A stretch of 64,000 nt of DNA from an uncultured Flavobacteriales bacterium (GCA_937876195.1 CALEIK010000023.1:62001-126000), one strand, 5' to 3'; shown: positions 23,751-32,451, counted from the stretch's first letter. The notes: a model not told the origin generated them from the letters alone. Numbers and translations: made by a program.

Positions 23751-24871
23751 TGCACAGAAAATTGTTGGTCCCAATCTTTAAAAACTGGCTCATACCCTGC
23801 CAATTGAATAATTTTTGTCATTTCCTCAATGCTACGTTCATCGCTGATTTCGAACTGCTCCAGTGATTCGACATCCACTGAGTATCCTCCAGGATTGGTT
23901 TTCGATCCAGCGCTCATGGATGTAACGCCTAATGGAATAACGTTGTTTCTAAAATGCTCCGATTCGCGTGTTGAAATCGACAATTCGACATCTTCATTGA
24001 AAATTCGGTAAGCTGTCAATAATTGCACAAGATTCTTATCCGAAACAATAACGTTTGGTTCTATGATTCCCTCTGCTGGTCGCATCCGTGGAAAGGAAAT
24101 CGAATATTTAGTCTTCCAGTAAGTCTTTTGAAGGTAATCGAGGTGCAAAGCCGTGAAAAACGATTCTACACGCCAATCTTCCAATCCCAATAACGCTCCG
24201 ATGCCAATTTTGTGAATGTTCGCTCTTCCCAATCTGTCTGGGGTTTCTAATCGGTAATCGAAATTGGACTTCTTTCCTTTTGGATGGTATTGCTTGTACA
24301 CTTCTCGGTGATATGTTTCTTGATAGACCAATACGGCATAAACACCCGCTTCGTGGAGTTGTTCATATTCATCTTGTTCCAGCGGTTGGAATTCAATCGA
24401 AATATTGGCAAACTTCGATTTAATCAGCTTGATGGCATTTAGAAAGTATCCCGTATGAACGGTGTGATTCGCTTCTCCTGTCACTAACAAAATATGATTG
24501 AATCCATGACTTTTAAGCACTTCGACTTCTTGTAAGATCTCTTTATCGGTGAGTGTTCTCCGTTTGATTTTATTATCCAGGCTGAATCCGCAATAGGTAC
24601 AAATATTGTTGCACTCGTTGCTTAAATACATCGGTGCGTACATCTGCATGGTTTTCCCGAATCGCTTTTGCGTCAACTGACTGGATTTTTGCGCCATTTC
24701 TTCAATGTACTTCTCACCTGCTGGGGAAATCATTGCTTTGAAATCTTCTAAATCTGGTCGATTAGCATCAATAGCACGCAGGACATCCGCTTCCGTTTTG
24801 GAATAGATCGATGCTTTTACTTCATCCCAGTTGTATGTGTCGAATATTGATTTGAAGGTGCTCATTACCAT
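23747..24871 (-). CDS. thiH: 2-iminoacetate synthase (tyrosine lyase) ThiH
   Basis: 374 residues. Radical-SAM cluster motif CNNICTYC (Cys87, Cys91, Cys94), preceded by YAPMYLSNE and followed by HILLVTGEANHT and SFPRMRPAEG, all ThiH features. It cleaves tyrosine to dehydroglycine for ThiG. An ATG two codons downstream (24865) is an alternative start. The upstream gap to thiG (25586) is filled by the CGCAGAG element and its GxxExxY gene, so expression of thiH and thiF now needs read-through or a local promoter. Confidence 0.92.
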   Translation of the reverse strand: MVMSTFKSIFDTYNWDEVKASIYSKTEADVLRAIDANRPDLEDFKAMISPAGEKYIEEMAQKSSQLTQKRFGKTMQMYAPMYLSNECNNICTYCGFSLDNKIKRRTLTDKEILQEVEVLKSHGFNHILLVTGEANHTVHTGYFLNAIKLIKSKFANISIEFQPLEQDEYEQLHEAGVYAVLVYQETYHREVYKQYHPKGKKSNFDYRLETPDRLGRANIHKIGIGALLGLEDWRVESFFTALHLDYLQKTYWKTKYSISFPRMRPAEGIIEPNVIVSDKNLVQLLTAYRIFNEDVELSISTRESEHFRNNVIPLGVTSMSAGSKTNPGGYSVDVESLEQFEISDERSIEEMTKIIQLAGYEPVFKDWDQQFSVQ

Positions 24872-24884
24872 TGTATTGTTTTTT

Positions 24885-24976
24885 CTCGCAGAGGCTCGCA
24901 GAGATTTTCGCAGAGATACGCAGAGGAAGTGGATGATTGGTGAACGCAGAGGAATACGCAGAAACTCGCAGAGAAG
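24885..24976. repeat. CGCAGAG element 1, left arm
   Basis: Seven CGCAGAG or CGCAGAA units start at 24887, 24897, 24909, 24919, 24945, 24957 and 24967, mostly 10 or 12 bases apart (about one helical turn). The first four have the same offsets (0, 10, 22, 32) as element 2 at 28298. The arm faces an inverted counterpart at 25527-25576 across the GxxExxY gene. Confidence 0.8.
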
Positions 24977-25044
24977 GTAATAGTATTTTTTTCTCGCGGT
25001 TGCTCGAAACAGGTTTCTTTATTTGGGTTTGATACAATCATTTT

Positions 25045-25422
25045 TTACAATTTATTTACGATTCTATGAATGGAATCTCTTAACGGGTAAGAATTAAAAT
25101 TAATCAAGAGACCCAACTTAATGTCCGTAAGTTTTAAATACGTCACAACTTGTTTGAAGTGTACATCATGTAGCATTTCTACTGATTTTAATTCGATAAT
25201 TACTTTATTATTCACCAATAAATCTATTCTAAATCCTAAATCAAGTCGTACTTCCTCGTAATATGCTGGAAACCCAACTTGCGCATGGACTTCCAATCCC
25301 TCCTTTTGCAATTCATACATCAATGCACTTTCATATACCGATTCAAGTAACCCTGGACCAAGTGCTGTATGTACTTTAAAAGCCGCCCCTCTAATTACAT
25401 ACGAAATATCATTTTCAGTCAT
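25045..25422 (-). CDS. GxxExxY-family protein, PD-(D/E)XK nuclease-like
   Basis: 125 residues, full family length. GPGLLESVYESAL (22-34) carries the family's namesake Gly-x-x-Glu-x-x-Tyr. GFRIDLLVNNKVIIELKS supplies Asp followed by ExK (IELK), the catalytic pattern of PD-(D/E)XK nucleases. GLLINFNSYPLRDSIHRIV is the usual C-terminus. Function is unknown in the family. Here the gene lies between thiG and thiH, enclosed by inverted CGCAGAG arms, which makes it a candidate cargo or effector gene of that element. Confidence 0.9.
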   Translation of the reverse strand: MTENDISYVIRGAAFKVHTALGPGLLESVYESALMYELQKEGLEVHAQVGFPAYYEEVRLDLGFRIDLLVNNKVIIELKSVEMLHDVHFKQVVTYLKLTDIKLGLLINFNSYPLRDSIHRIVNKL

Positions 25423-25526
25423 TTTTTAGTGTTTTGTGGTTAACGTTTCCTTATTAAGTTAGAAAATATTATCACATCACTTTTCAAAATATTTTTTTTT
25501 CGCTACATAATTCCTCGCAATCAACC

Positions 25527-25576
25527 ATCTGCGCACCTCTGCGAAAATCTCTGCGTAACTCAGCGAGCATCTGCGA
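25527..25576. repeat. CGCAGAG element 1, right arm
   Basis: Inverted units (A/C)TCTGCG or CTCAGCG start at 25527, 25537, 25549, 25559 and 25569, again 10 or 12 bases apart. Together with the left arm they enclose 692 bases and end 9 bases before the thiG stop codon. Confidence 0.8.
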
Positions 25577-25585
25577 GAACAATTT

Positions 25586-26356
25586 CTAATCCCTCAAGAA
25601 AGACGTCAACGGACTACTCGCCACTGCCGAATTCTGTACTTTTCCTAATCTTGCTTCAAATGCCATTCTTCCTGCTTCCACTGCCAATTTAAACGCCCTT
25701 GCCATTTCCACTGGATTTCCTGCCACTGCGATTGCTGTATTGACCAACACTGCGTCTGCTCCGAGTTCCATTGCGTAAGCTGCGTGTGAAGGTGCTCCAA
25801 TTCCCGCATCTACAATCACCGGGACTTTACTCTGCTCGATGATGATTTCCAAAAAGTCGCTGGTGCGAAGTCCTTTGTTTGTTCCGATGGGTGCTCCCAA
25901 AGGCATGACGGCTGCTGTTCCTGCGTCTTCTAATTGCTTGCACAACACTGGGTCAGCGTGAATGTACGGTAAGATGATGAATCCCAATTTTGCCAATTCT
26001 TCCGTCGCTTTGAGTGTTTCGATGGCGTCTGGTAATAAGTATTTTGGATCGGGGTGAATTTCCAATTTCAACCAATTCGTTTCCAATGCTTCTCGCGCCA
26101 ATTGCGCTGCAAATACTGCTTCTTTGGCGTTTCGTGCACCAGAGGTATTTGGTAGTAAATTAATACGTGGGTGATTCAAATGCGACAAAATGGCGTCCGT
26201 ATCTGTCTCCAAATCGACGCGCTTTAGTGCCACAGTCACCAATTCACTCTCAGAACTCAAAATGGCTTGCTCCATCAATTCAGAAGATCCAAATTTCCCT
26301 GTCCCCAAGAACAAACGCGAAATAAATTCCTTATCAGCTATTTTTAGCTTTTCCAT
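25586..26356 (-). CDS. thiG: Thiazole synthase ThiG
   Basis: 256 residues. FISRLFLGTGKF at the start, VTVALKRVD with the Schiff-base Lys, LLPNTSGARNAKEAV, then VIVDAGIGAPSHAAYAMELG and DAVLVNTAIAVAGNP are classic ThiG. It condenses deoxyxylulose phosphate, dehydroglycine and ThiS-thiocarboxylate into the thiazole ring. Overlaps thiE by 23 bases; its stop lies directly beside the right arm of the CGCAGAG element. Confidence 0.95.
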   Translation of the reverse strand: MEKLKIADKEFISRLFLGTGKFGSSELMEQAILSSESELVTVALKRVDLETDTDAILSHLNHPRINLLPNTSGARNAKEAVFAAQLAREALETNWLKLEIHPDPKYLLPDAIETLKATEELAKLGFIILPYIHADPVLCKQLEDAGTAAVMPLGAPIGTNKGLRTSDFLEIIIEQSKVPVIVDAGIGAPSHAAYAMELGADAVLVNTAIAVAGNPVEMARAFKLAVEAGRMAFEARLGKVQNSAVASSPLTSFLRD

Positions 26357-26975
26357 ATAGTGCTTTATTCATCTGATTAATAAACTCTCTTTTATCTGTC
26401 GCATGCGTAATTCCTCCTGACAGTGCAACGCCGTGAATTCCAATTTTCATCAATCCTTTCACATCTTCCAATTGAATTCCTCCAATGGCGTAGACTGGAA
26501 TTGTAACCCCCATTTCCTTCAATTTACTTGCGAACTTTTGATACGCGGCCAATCCTAAAATAGGACCTAAATTTCTTTTTGTTTCTGTAAATCGATACGG
26601 TCCTAGTCCCACATAATCGCAGCGCTCGCTGAAACGTTGTAGGATCTGTTCAAAAGTATTTGCTGTCCCTCCTATTATTCCATTTGGGCCTATGATCTCT
26701 CTCACTTCACTCACGGGAGTATCTCCCAATCCGACATGTACTCCGTCTGCATCCACGCGCTTGGCAATGTCCGCAAAATCGTTGATGATCAATGACGCAT
26801 AATAGCGTTCACATTCTAATTTTACTTTCTCGGCGAAGTAATTTTTTGACAACTCATCTTTATCCTTAAAGCGCAGTTGAATCCAATCACACCCTCCGTT
26901 CAGCGCATCTTTGATGTTGTTGAGTTGTTCTTGAGACGTTTCTCCCTGCGATATGTATTGTAATTTACTGAACAT
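26334..26975 (-). CDS. thiE: Thiamine-phosphate synthase ThiE
   Basis: 213 residues. The active-site features GCDWIQLRFKDK, LIINDFADIAKRVDADGVHV and GGTANTFEQ followed by YVGLGP and AIGGI match ThiE, which couples HMP-PP and thiazole phosphate. Overlaps thiD by 11 bases and thiG by 23, so translation is coupled. This is the catalytically complete of the two ThiE/TenI-fold genes in the operon. Confidence 0.92.
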   Translation of the reverse strand: MFSKLQYISQGETSQEQLNNIKDALNGGCDWIQLRFKDKDELSKNYFAEKVKLECERYYASLIINDFADIAKRVDADGVHVGLGDTPVSEVREIIGPNGIIGGTANTFEQILQRFSERCDYVGLGPYRFTETKRNLGPILGLAAYQKFASKLKEMGVTIPVYAIGGIQLEDVKGLMKIGIHGVALSGGITHATDKREFINQMNKALYGKAKNS

Positions 26976-27717
26976 GGTATGCCAATCGTTGCGGGTTTGA
27001 ATTTGCTGTTGTTTCTAAATAATTCTTCGCATTTCTGCAGGATTGCTCCAAGGAGTTTCCTTTTGCGATGTTCGATGTAATGGCCGAGGATAAAATACAT
27101 CCCGTTCCGTGCTTGTCGAAGTATTCATTGACGTTGGAATGAATGCCCACCATTTTTTCTTTGGTGTACAGGATATCTGTTCCAGGACTGGTAACGCTGT
27201 GTCCACCTTTCACTAAAACGCTCGTGACTTGTGACATCAATTTGGCTCCCTCCTCTTCATTGCTGCAACCCGAAAGCTCAAGTATTTCAATGGCATTGGG
27301 TGTAACCAAGTCGATCAATCCCAAGCACTCGTGCAATTCATCGCGTGTGATTCCCTCTAAAAATGGAACACCTGAAGTCGCGGATAATACAGGATCCCAA
27401 ACAATGGAAATCGTTTTGTCCTTCGCTTTGATGCGTTCACAAATGGCTTTTAGCGTTGATAATTGATTCACAATCCCAATTTTCACTGCTTTTATGGTGT
27501 AATGATCCAGTAAGGGGTTCAGTTGATTGATGATCTCTGACTCTGACAACCAATTCACCGAAAACACTTCCTGCTCCGTTTGAATGGTCGTTGAGGTCAA
27601 CACGCCAAAGCCTAAACAGTTGTGCTGTTCAATCGTTTTGATATCGGCTAGAACTCCTGCTCCACCCGTTGGATCAAATCCCGCAATGCTAATTACTATT
27701 GATCGGTTGTACTCCAT
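26965..27717 (-). CDS. thiD: Hydroxymethylpyrimidine/phosphomethylpyrimidine kinase ThiD
   Basis: 250 residues. ISIAGFDPTGGAGVLADIKT (ribokinase-fold substrate loop), VWDPVLSATSG, LVTPNAIEILEL and HGTGCILSSAI (anion hole with catalytic Asp/Cys region) are ThiD signatures. It phosphorylates HMP and HMP-P to HMP-PP for ThiE. Overlaps the TenI-like gene by 22 bases and thiE by 11. Confidence 0.93.
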   Translation of the reverse strand: MEYNRSIVISIAGFDPTGGAGVLADIKTIEQHNCLGFGVLTSTTIQTEQEVFSVNWLSESEIINQLNPLLDHYTIKAVKIGIVNQLSTLKAICERIKAKDKTISIVWDPVLSATSGVPFLEGITRDELHECLGLIDLVTPNAIEILELSGCSNEEEGAKLMSQVTSVLVKGGHSVTSPGTDILYTKEKMVGIHSNVNEYFDKHGTGCILSSAITSNIAKGNSLEQSCRNAKNYLETTANSNPQRLAYHVQ

Positions 27718-28280
27718 TTTTTCATTACTTTTTCAAAGCGTTCTACTGGATTTTCACTGTTCCAAATTGCTCCCAGCAGTGCAATTCCATCGTATCCTTT
27801 TTCTTTCAATTCAACGCAGTTTTCTTCATTAATTCCACCCAAGGCGATGCGTTTAATTCCTTTAGACGGTATCAGTTCAAAGGACTTTGCTCTGTAGTCT
27901 GGTTTTGAAATACTGTCAAACACCGGACTTAAAAATGCGTAGTCAAAACAATCATCTAAGGACATCAGCTCATCGACTGAATGCGTGGAAGTGGACAAAA
28001 CGTTTCCTTCCTTCTTCCAAGCGTTGTGTTCTTCATTCTTTCTTTTGTCCGTTGAAAAATGAAATCTGTTCATTCCAAATTCTTCTGACAACTCGTGAAA
28101 CTGGTTCAAAACAACGCCTTTTCTGTATTCGGGTTGAATTTCGTTCAGTAATAATCTCACTTCCTCTTCCGTTGCGTTTGGCTTCCGAAGGTGAAACAGC
28201 TGCATTCCCGATTCAAATAGTTTGTTGATGAGGGATGCTTCGTTTTTTAGTTTAGAAGGAGGGGAAATTATGATGAACAT
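27696..28280 (-). CDS. tenI: TenI-like thiamine-phosphate-synthase paralog
   Basis: 194 residues of the ThiE/TenI TIM-barrel fold: MQLFHLRKPNATEEEV at the front, RFHFSTDKRK in place of the ThiE HVG.gD segment, FLSPVFDSISKPDY and IALGGINEEN. It lacks the clear pyrophosphate-binding signature of the thiE gene at 26334, which fits TenI, a thiazole tautomer aromatase, better than a second synthase. Symbol is tentative. A gene-less CGCAGAG element lies just upstream. Confidence 0.75.
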   Translation of the reverse strand: MFIIISPPSKLKNEASLINKLFESGMQLFHLRKPNATEEEVRLLLNEIQPEYRKGVVLNQFHELSEEFGMNRFHFSTDKRKNEEHNAWKKEGNVLSTSTHSVDELMSLDDCFDYAFLSPVFDSISKPDYRAKSFELIPSKGIKRIALGGINEENCVELKEKGYDGIALLGAIWNSENPVERFEKVMKKWSTTDQ

Positions 28281-28295
28281 CGATTCTAAATTATT

Positions 28296-28338
28296 CTCGC
28301 AGAGGCTCGCAGAGAAATTCGCAGAGGTCCGCTGAGTG
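28296..28338. repeat. CGCAGAG element 2, left arm
   Basis: CGCAGAG units at 28298, 28308, 28320 and a CGCTGAG at 28330: the same 0/10/22/32 phase as element 1. CTCGCAGAGGCTCGCAGAGA is identical in both left arms. Confidence 0.75.
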
Positions 28339-28421
28339 GTAAATATTTAAATTCTATTTTAATCATGTTAACCTTTAAAATCAGAGTGAATTTTAGTTTC
28401 TACGCTGGCGTTTCAAAAAAA

Positions 28422-28462
28422 CTCTGCGCCTTCTCTGCGTGAACCTCCGCGTAACTCTGCGT
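28422..28462. repeat. CGCAGAG element 2, right arm
   Basis: Inverted CTCTGCG or CTCCGCG units at 28422, 28433, 28445 and 28455. The arms are only about 85 bases apart with no gene between, so this looks like a short derivative of element 1. It sits between the TenI-like gene and thiC; no other feature is seen in the 217-base gap. Confidence 0.7.
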
Positions 28463-28497
28463 TAAACGTCTGTCGTTCTTCCCAAAATCGTCAATCA

Positions 28498-30345
28498 TTA
28501 ATGATATATCTCACTTCCCTTCTGCTTAAACTCCTCCGATTTCTCAAACATTCCCGCTGCGGCGTTGTCTCTAATTTCCTGCGTAATTTTCATTGAACAG
28601 AATTTCGGTCCACACATAGAACAGAAGTGCGCTACTTTCGCTCCGTCTGCTGGTAAGGTTTCATCGTGGAATTCGCGTGCTGTATCTGGATCCAACGATA
28701 AGTTGAATTGATCTTCCCAACGGAATTCGAAACGTGCCTTGCTCAATGCGTTATCTCTGTATTGCGATCCATAATGTCCTTTCGCTAAATCTGCTGCGTG
28801 TGCTGCTAATTTGTACGTAATCACACCGTCTTTCACGTCTTTTTTGTTCGGTAATCCCAAGTGTTCTTTTGGTGTTACGTAGCACAACATAGCTGTTCCA
28901 AACCAACCGATCATTGCCGCTCCAATTGCTGATGTGATGTGATCATACCCTGGGGCGATGTCAGTTGTCAACGGTCCAAGCGTGTAAAAAGGTGCTTCGT
29001 GGCATTCTTTCAATTGCTTGTCCATGTTTTCCTTGATCATGTGCATTGGAACGTGTCCCGGTCCTTCAATCATTGTTTGAACATCGTGTTTCCACGCAAT
29101 TTTCGTTAATTCGCCCAATGTTTCTAATTCTCTGAATTGTGCTTCATCGTTGGCATCGGCGATACAGCCTGGACGTAGACCATCTCCCAAAGAGAAAGCT
29201 ACATCGTATTGTTTCATGATTTCGCAAATGTCCTCAAAGTGCGTGTACAAGAAGTTTTCTTTGTGATGCGCCAAACACCATTTCGCCATGATAGAACCAC
29301 CGCGCGAAACAATTCCTGTGACACGTTTTGCCGTCAAGGGAACATAACGCAACAAGACTCCAGCGTGAATGGTAAAGTACGAAACACCTTGTTCTGCTTG
29401 TTCAATCAAGGTATCGCGGTAAATTTCCCACGTTAAATCTTCTGCTACGCCGTTTACCTTTTCTAACGCTTGGTAAATAGGAACGGTCCCAATTGGAACG
29501 GGTGAATTACGAATGATCCACTCGCGGGTTTCGTGAATGTTGTTTCCAGTCGACAAATCCATGATATTGTCTGCACCCCAGCGACATGCCCAAACGGCTT
29601 TTTCCACTTCCTCTTCAATGCTCGAGGTCACCGCACTGTTTCCAATGTTCGCGTTGATTTTTACCAAGAAGTTACGTCCAATAATCATTGGTTCGCTTTC
29701 TGGGTGGTTGATGTTGTTTGGGATAATTGCACGACCTGCGGCGATTTCATCACGTACAAATTCAGGTGTAATCAGTCCTTTTGGTGTTTTTGCTCCAAAA
29801 CTTTCACCTTCGTGTTGGTGACTCATCATTTCGTACTGTCCGTTCAACTGCGCTTTGATTTCGTCGATGCGTTGGTTTTCACGGATAGCGATGTATTCCA
29901 TTTCTGGAGTGATGATTCCCTGTTTTGCGTAATACAATTGAGAAACATTCTTCCCCGGTTTTGCACGCATAGGCGCTTTGATGTGTTCGAAACGCAAATG
30001 GTCTAACTTTGGATCGTTCTTGCGCTCTTCGCCATACGTTGAAGAAACGGCAGCCAATTGTTCGACATCTCCACGGTCTAAAATCCATTGTTCACGAATG
30101 CGCGGCAATCCTTTTTTGATATCGATTTGATAATTCTCGTCTGTGTACGGTCCGCTCGTGTCGTAAACAGTTACGGCAGGATTGTGTTCTGTTCCTCCTG
30201 CTGCCAATTTGGTTGGTGAAAGCGTAATTTCACGCATTGCGACTTTGATTGGGTGAATTACTCCATCTACATAAATTTTCTTGGATCCTGTGATTGGTCC
30301 CGTGGTGATTGTCTTTTCCGTCGGTGTTTTTTCGATTTTTGCCAT
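28498..30345 (-). CDS. thiC: Phosphomethylpyrimidine synthase ThiC
   Basis: 615 residues. The radical-SAM cluster motif CSMCGPKFC (Cys575, Cys578, Cys583) lies near the C-terminus as in all ThiC. NFLVKINANIGNSAVTSS, MDLSTGNNIHETREWI and MIEGPGHVPMHMI are family signatures. It rearranges aminoimidazole ribotide to HMP-P. Second gene of the riboswitch-controlled operon, 37 bases after thiS. The 150-base repeat element downstream separates it from the TenI-like gene. Confidence 0.97.
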   Translation of the reverse strand: MAKIEKTPTEKTITTGPITGSKKIYVDGVIHPIKVAMREITLSPTKLAAGGTEHNPAVTVYDTSGPYTDENYQIDIKKGLPRIREQWILDRGDVEQLAAVSSTYGEERKNDPKLDHLRFEHIKAPMRAKPGKNVSQLYYAKQGIITPEMEYIAIRENQRIDEIKAQLNGQYEMMSHQHEGESFGAKTPKGLITPEFVRDEIAAGRAIIPNNINHPESEPMIIGRNFLVKINANIGNSAVTSSIEEEVEKAVWACRWGADNIMDLSTGNNIHETREWIIRNSPVPIGTVPIYQALEKVNGVAEDLTWEIYRDTLIEQAEQGVSYFTIHAGVLLRYVPLTAKRVTGIVSRGGSIMAKWCLAHHKENFLYTHFEDICEIMKQYDVAFSLGDGLRPGCIADANDEAQFRELETLGELTKIAWKHDVQTMIEGPGHVPMHMIKENMDKQLKECHEAPFYTLGPLTTDIAPGYDHITSAIGAAMIGWFGTAMLCYVTPKEHLGLPNKKDVKDGVITYKLAAHAADLAKGHYGSQYRDNALSKARFEFRWEDQFNLSLDPDTAREFHDETLPADGAKVAHFCSMCGPKFCSMKITQEIRDNAAAGMFEKSEEFKQKGSEIYH

Positions 30346-30382
30346 ATTCTCTTTTTTAAATGTTTTTTATTTTTTGCAGGAA

Positions 30383-30586
30383 TTATCCTCCTTGCGTTGC
30401 TTTTATGATGATGATTGTATCGTTTTCTTGTAAAATGGTGTTATCCCACTCGTTTTTGGGTACCACGTTTTCGTTGACGGCAACAGCGATTCCTTTGGTG
30501 TTCTCTCCAGAATTTGTCGCGACAACGGCAGTTAAAGAAGTATTTTCTTCAACGATTGTTTTGATATGATTGATGCTTATTTCCAT
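30383..30586 (-). CDS. thiS: Sulfur carrier protein ThiS
   Basis: 67 residues, ubiquitin-like fold, ending in IIIIKATQGG; the C-terminal Gly-Gly is adenylated by ThiF and thiocarboxylated. GIAVAVNENVVPKNEWDNTI is the typical ThiS core. First gene of the operon, about 75 bases downstream of the TPP riboswitch. Confidence 0.92.
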   Translation of the reverse strand: MEISINHIKTIVEENTSLTAVVATNSGENTKGIAVAVNENVVPKNEWDNTILQENDTIIIIKATQGG

Positions 30587-30654
30587 TCCTCTTTTACGTG
30601 TAAATTACGTACTACATACTATTATGCACCTTAGGAATGGCGTCGGAGCGCATT

Positions 30655-30738
30655 TCTACTTTTCCCTACGACAGCACGAACTGTATCAGGTTCAAAGGGT
30701 ATCATCTCAGCCGAACGAATCAAGCACCCCTAAAGTAC
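30655..30738 (-). promoter_or_regulatory. TPP (THI-box) riboswitch
   Basis: Read on the minus strand: CTTTAGGGGTGC, then CTGAGATGATACCC, TTTGAACCTGATACAG, and GTCGTAGGGAAA. These are the conserved thiamine-pyrophosphate aptamer segments in correct order. It heads the thiS-thiC-tenI-thiD-thiE-thiG-thiH-thiF operon and would shut it off when thiamine pyrophosphate is plentiful. No separate terminator hairpin was evident before thiS, so translational control is possible. Confidence 0.95.
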
Positions 30739-30874
30739 ATTGTAAATGTACAGAATATTTATGGGATGGGGAAATGATTTGGGGGATTTAACAGAACCAA
30801 GGCTGTATGTAATTAAGAGTTAATAAAAATTAACTCCACATGGTAAATATGAACAATACATGCTGATACAGTTA

Positions 30875-31546
30875 TTACTTTTCGAACTTGTTAAACTGCC
30901 CCTCCTCTCGCTTAAGTATATCAAGATCGAATTTGTTTATGCTAAAAGGCTGACTTTCGTATTTACATGACTTGTATTTCGAAGATCTGCCAGTTAAGTA
31001 GTTTCCAAGTCCAAAAGTATCGAAGTTCCTCGGGTTCTTACCGAGATATTCTAAATAATGATAAATACTTATGTAAAGTTTATCATCGTCAACTTCTGGA
31101 CCATCTACACCATATTCCATAGTGCCTGCCGAATAATAGTCTGAATAGTTTATTATTTTTTCAATTTCCTCATTCATATTTGTTGTTGTTTGATTATTAA
31201 ACTTTGCATTAAATTGGTTCTTAATTTCACTAATTATTTCGTGTTTATTAGAACCGGTTAAAACGATAAATGTTGAATTGAACCATCCATCCTTTATATC
31301 CGAATATCTTGAACAGAATTCTTTAAAAGAAGTTTGGTCATGAAACATTTCGATATTCAAGCTGGAGGATGAAAATAATTTATTTCTTAACGACATAAGG
31401 ACTTTCCTCTCATAACTAGCCCCTCCTCTTTGGAATGCATCAAAACACTCATCTACTGTCATCCAAATTCTTACTTGTACAATATCGTCAAAAACGAATA
31501 TGTCACATCTGTTTATTGGTTCGCCTCCTAACTTTATTTCCTCCAT
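30875..31546 (-). CDS. Unknown cytosolic protein
   Basis: 223 residues, no signal or membrane segment, no family recognised. It has an aromatic-rich, acidic middle (YYSAGTMEYGVDGPEVDDDK) and a basic C-terminus. The alternating strand/helix pattern in the first 60 residues (CDIFVFDDIVQVRIWMTVDE) looks like a compact alpha/beta domain. It stands alone, is AT-rich and has no partner gene, like orphan accessory genes. Confidence 0.5.
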   Translation of the reverse strand: MEEIKLGGEPINRCDIFVFDDIVQVRIWMTVDECFDAFQRGGASYERKVLMSLRNKLFSSSSLNIEMFHDQTSFKEFCSRYSDIKDGWFNSTFIVLTGSNKHEIISEIKNQFNAKFNNQTTTNMNEEIEKIINYSDYYSAGTMEYGVDGPEVDDDKLYISIYHYLEYLGKNPRNFDTFGLGNYLTGRSSKYKSCKYESQPFSINKFDLDILKREEGQFNKFEK

Positions 31547-31740
31547 TATTCATTTTATATTGACCTTAACAAGATTATAAGCAACTGTGTATACCCAACT
31601 TATTCGCTTTCTTAAATATAAACCATTTAAAATCAAATCTTTACATTGTGTTATTCACAAAGTATTCAGCATTTACAACCGTTATTGTTTTTTTTAAAAA
31701 AAGGCGAAAAGGTTTCTGATTTAAATCAAAATTTTCAATT

Positions 31741-32343
31741 TTACCAATTATCATCACTATTCTCATCAGTGGATTCAGCTTTTTGATTCATGGCATTGAG
31801 AAGTGAATTAGAAATATTATAAAAAACTGATGACAATCCTGAATGCCCAGTGCTTTTATTCTTGATTATAATTCGCTCGCCATTAATAGTTTCATAAAAG
31901 TACTTTTGATCCCAACCAGTTTCTTGATTCTCTCCTCCTGCTCTGTATTTCACATTTCTTGGGTTATAGAAAAATCTATTAAATTCAACTTCGACTCTAT
32001 ACCTACCTTCTTTAAACGACAGAATCAAGTTGTAATCTACATCAAACAAATTTCTGGTTAAGCCAATATAGAAAGCTTCTGCCTTGACACTTCGAATTTT
32101 AATTTTATAATTCACACTGTCCAATACTAATTCCTCCTCAAAATTTAGATAATTCAATTTAGCCCATTTGTAAGCTTTGTTATATAAATCAGCAGCAGAA
32201 CTACCTTCAATTTCAAACACTTTTGGAACAAAACCGTCATAACCAAGTGTAAGCCATGCAGACTGCTTTTGTTGACCGAAGGTTGTAAAGGACAAGAAAA
32301 TACTGAAAAATAGAAAGTGATATTTACCTTGATTTTTTTTCAT
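31741..32343 (-). CDS. Secreted DUF4468-like protein
   Basis: 200 residues from ATG 32343. That start gives a signal peptide ending TTFGQ and lies just after a TATATTTG promoter box; the frame also reads from an upstream TTG, which would overlap the promoter. The segment FEIEGSSAADLYNKAYKWAK and following strands resemble the DUF4468 TBP-like fold of periplasmic Bacteroidota proteins, a moderate call. Its acidic tail ends SDDNW. Single gene. Confidence 0.55.
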   Translation of the reverse strand: MKKNQGKYHFLFFSIFLSFTTFGQQKQSAWLTLGYDGFVPKVFEIEGSSAADLYNKAYKWAKLNYLNFEEELVLDSVNYKIKIRSVKAEAFYIGLTRNLFDVDYNLILSFKEGRYRVEVEFNRFFYNPRNVKYRAGGENQETGWDQKYFYETINGERIIIKNKSTGHSGLSSVFYNISNSLLNAMNQKAESTDENSDDNW

Positions 32344-32358
32344 GAAATGTAATTTTTC

Positions 32359-32388
32359 CAAATATACCTATTCTAAAACAACTCCCAA
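32359..32388 (-). promoter_or_regulatory. Promoter of the 31741 gene
   Basis: On the minus strand TTG (32386-32388), 19 bases, then TATATTTG (32359-32366): the Bacteroidota promoter consensus at ideal spacing, ending 15 bases before the ATG at 32343. Confidence 0.7.
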
Positions 32389-32451
32389 GTGAGTGAAAAG
32401 GTTCATTTGACAAATATCGGAATCCCTCTCCAAACCACCCTACCTCTCTTC

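Noticed and set aside
24885..24976. CGCAGAG array as CRISPR
   Set aside because: Units are 7 bases with 3-5-base spacing (10-12-base period), far too short for repeats and spacers, and no cas genes are present.
30570..30791. Plus-strand open frame over the riboswitch
   Set aside because: The minus-strand THI-box consensus explains the conservation, and the frame has no protein resemblance.
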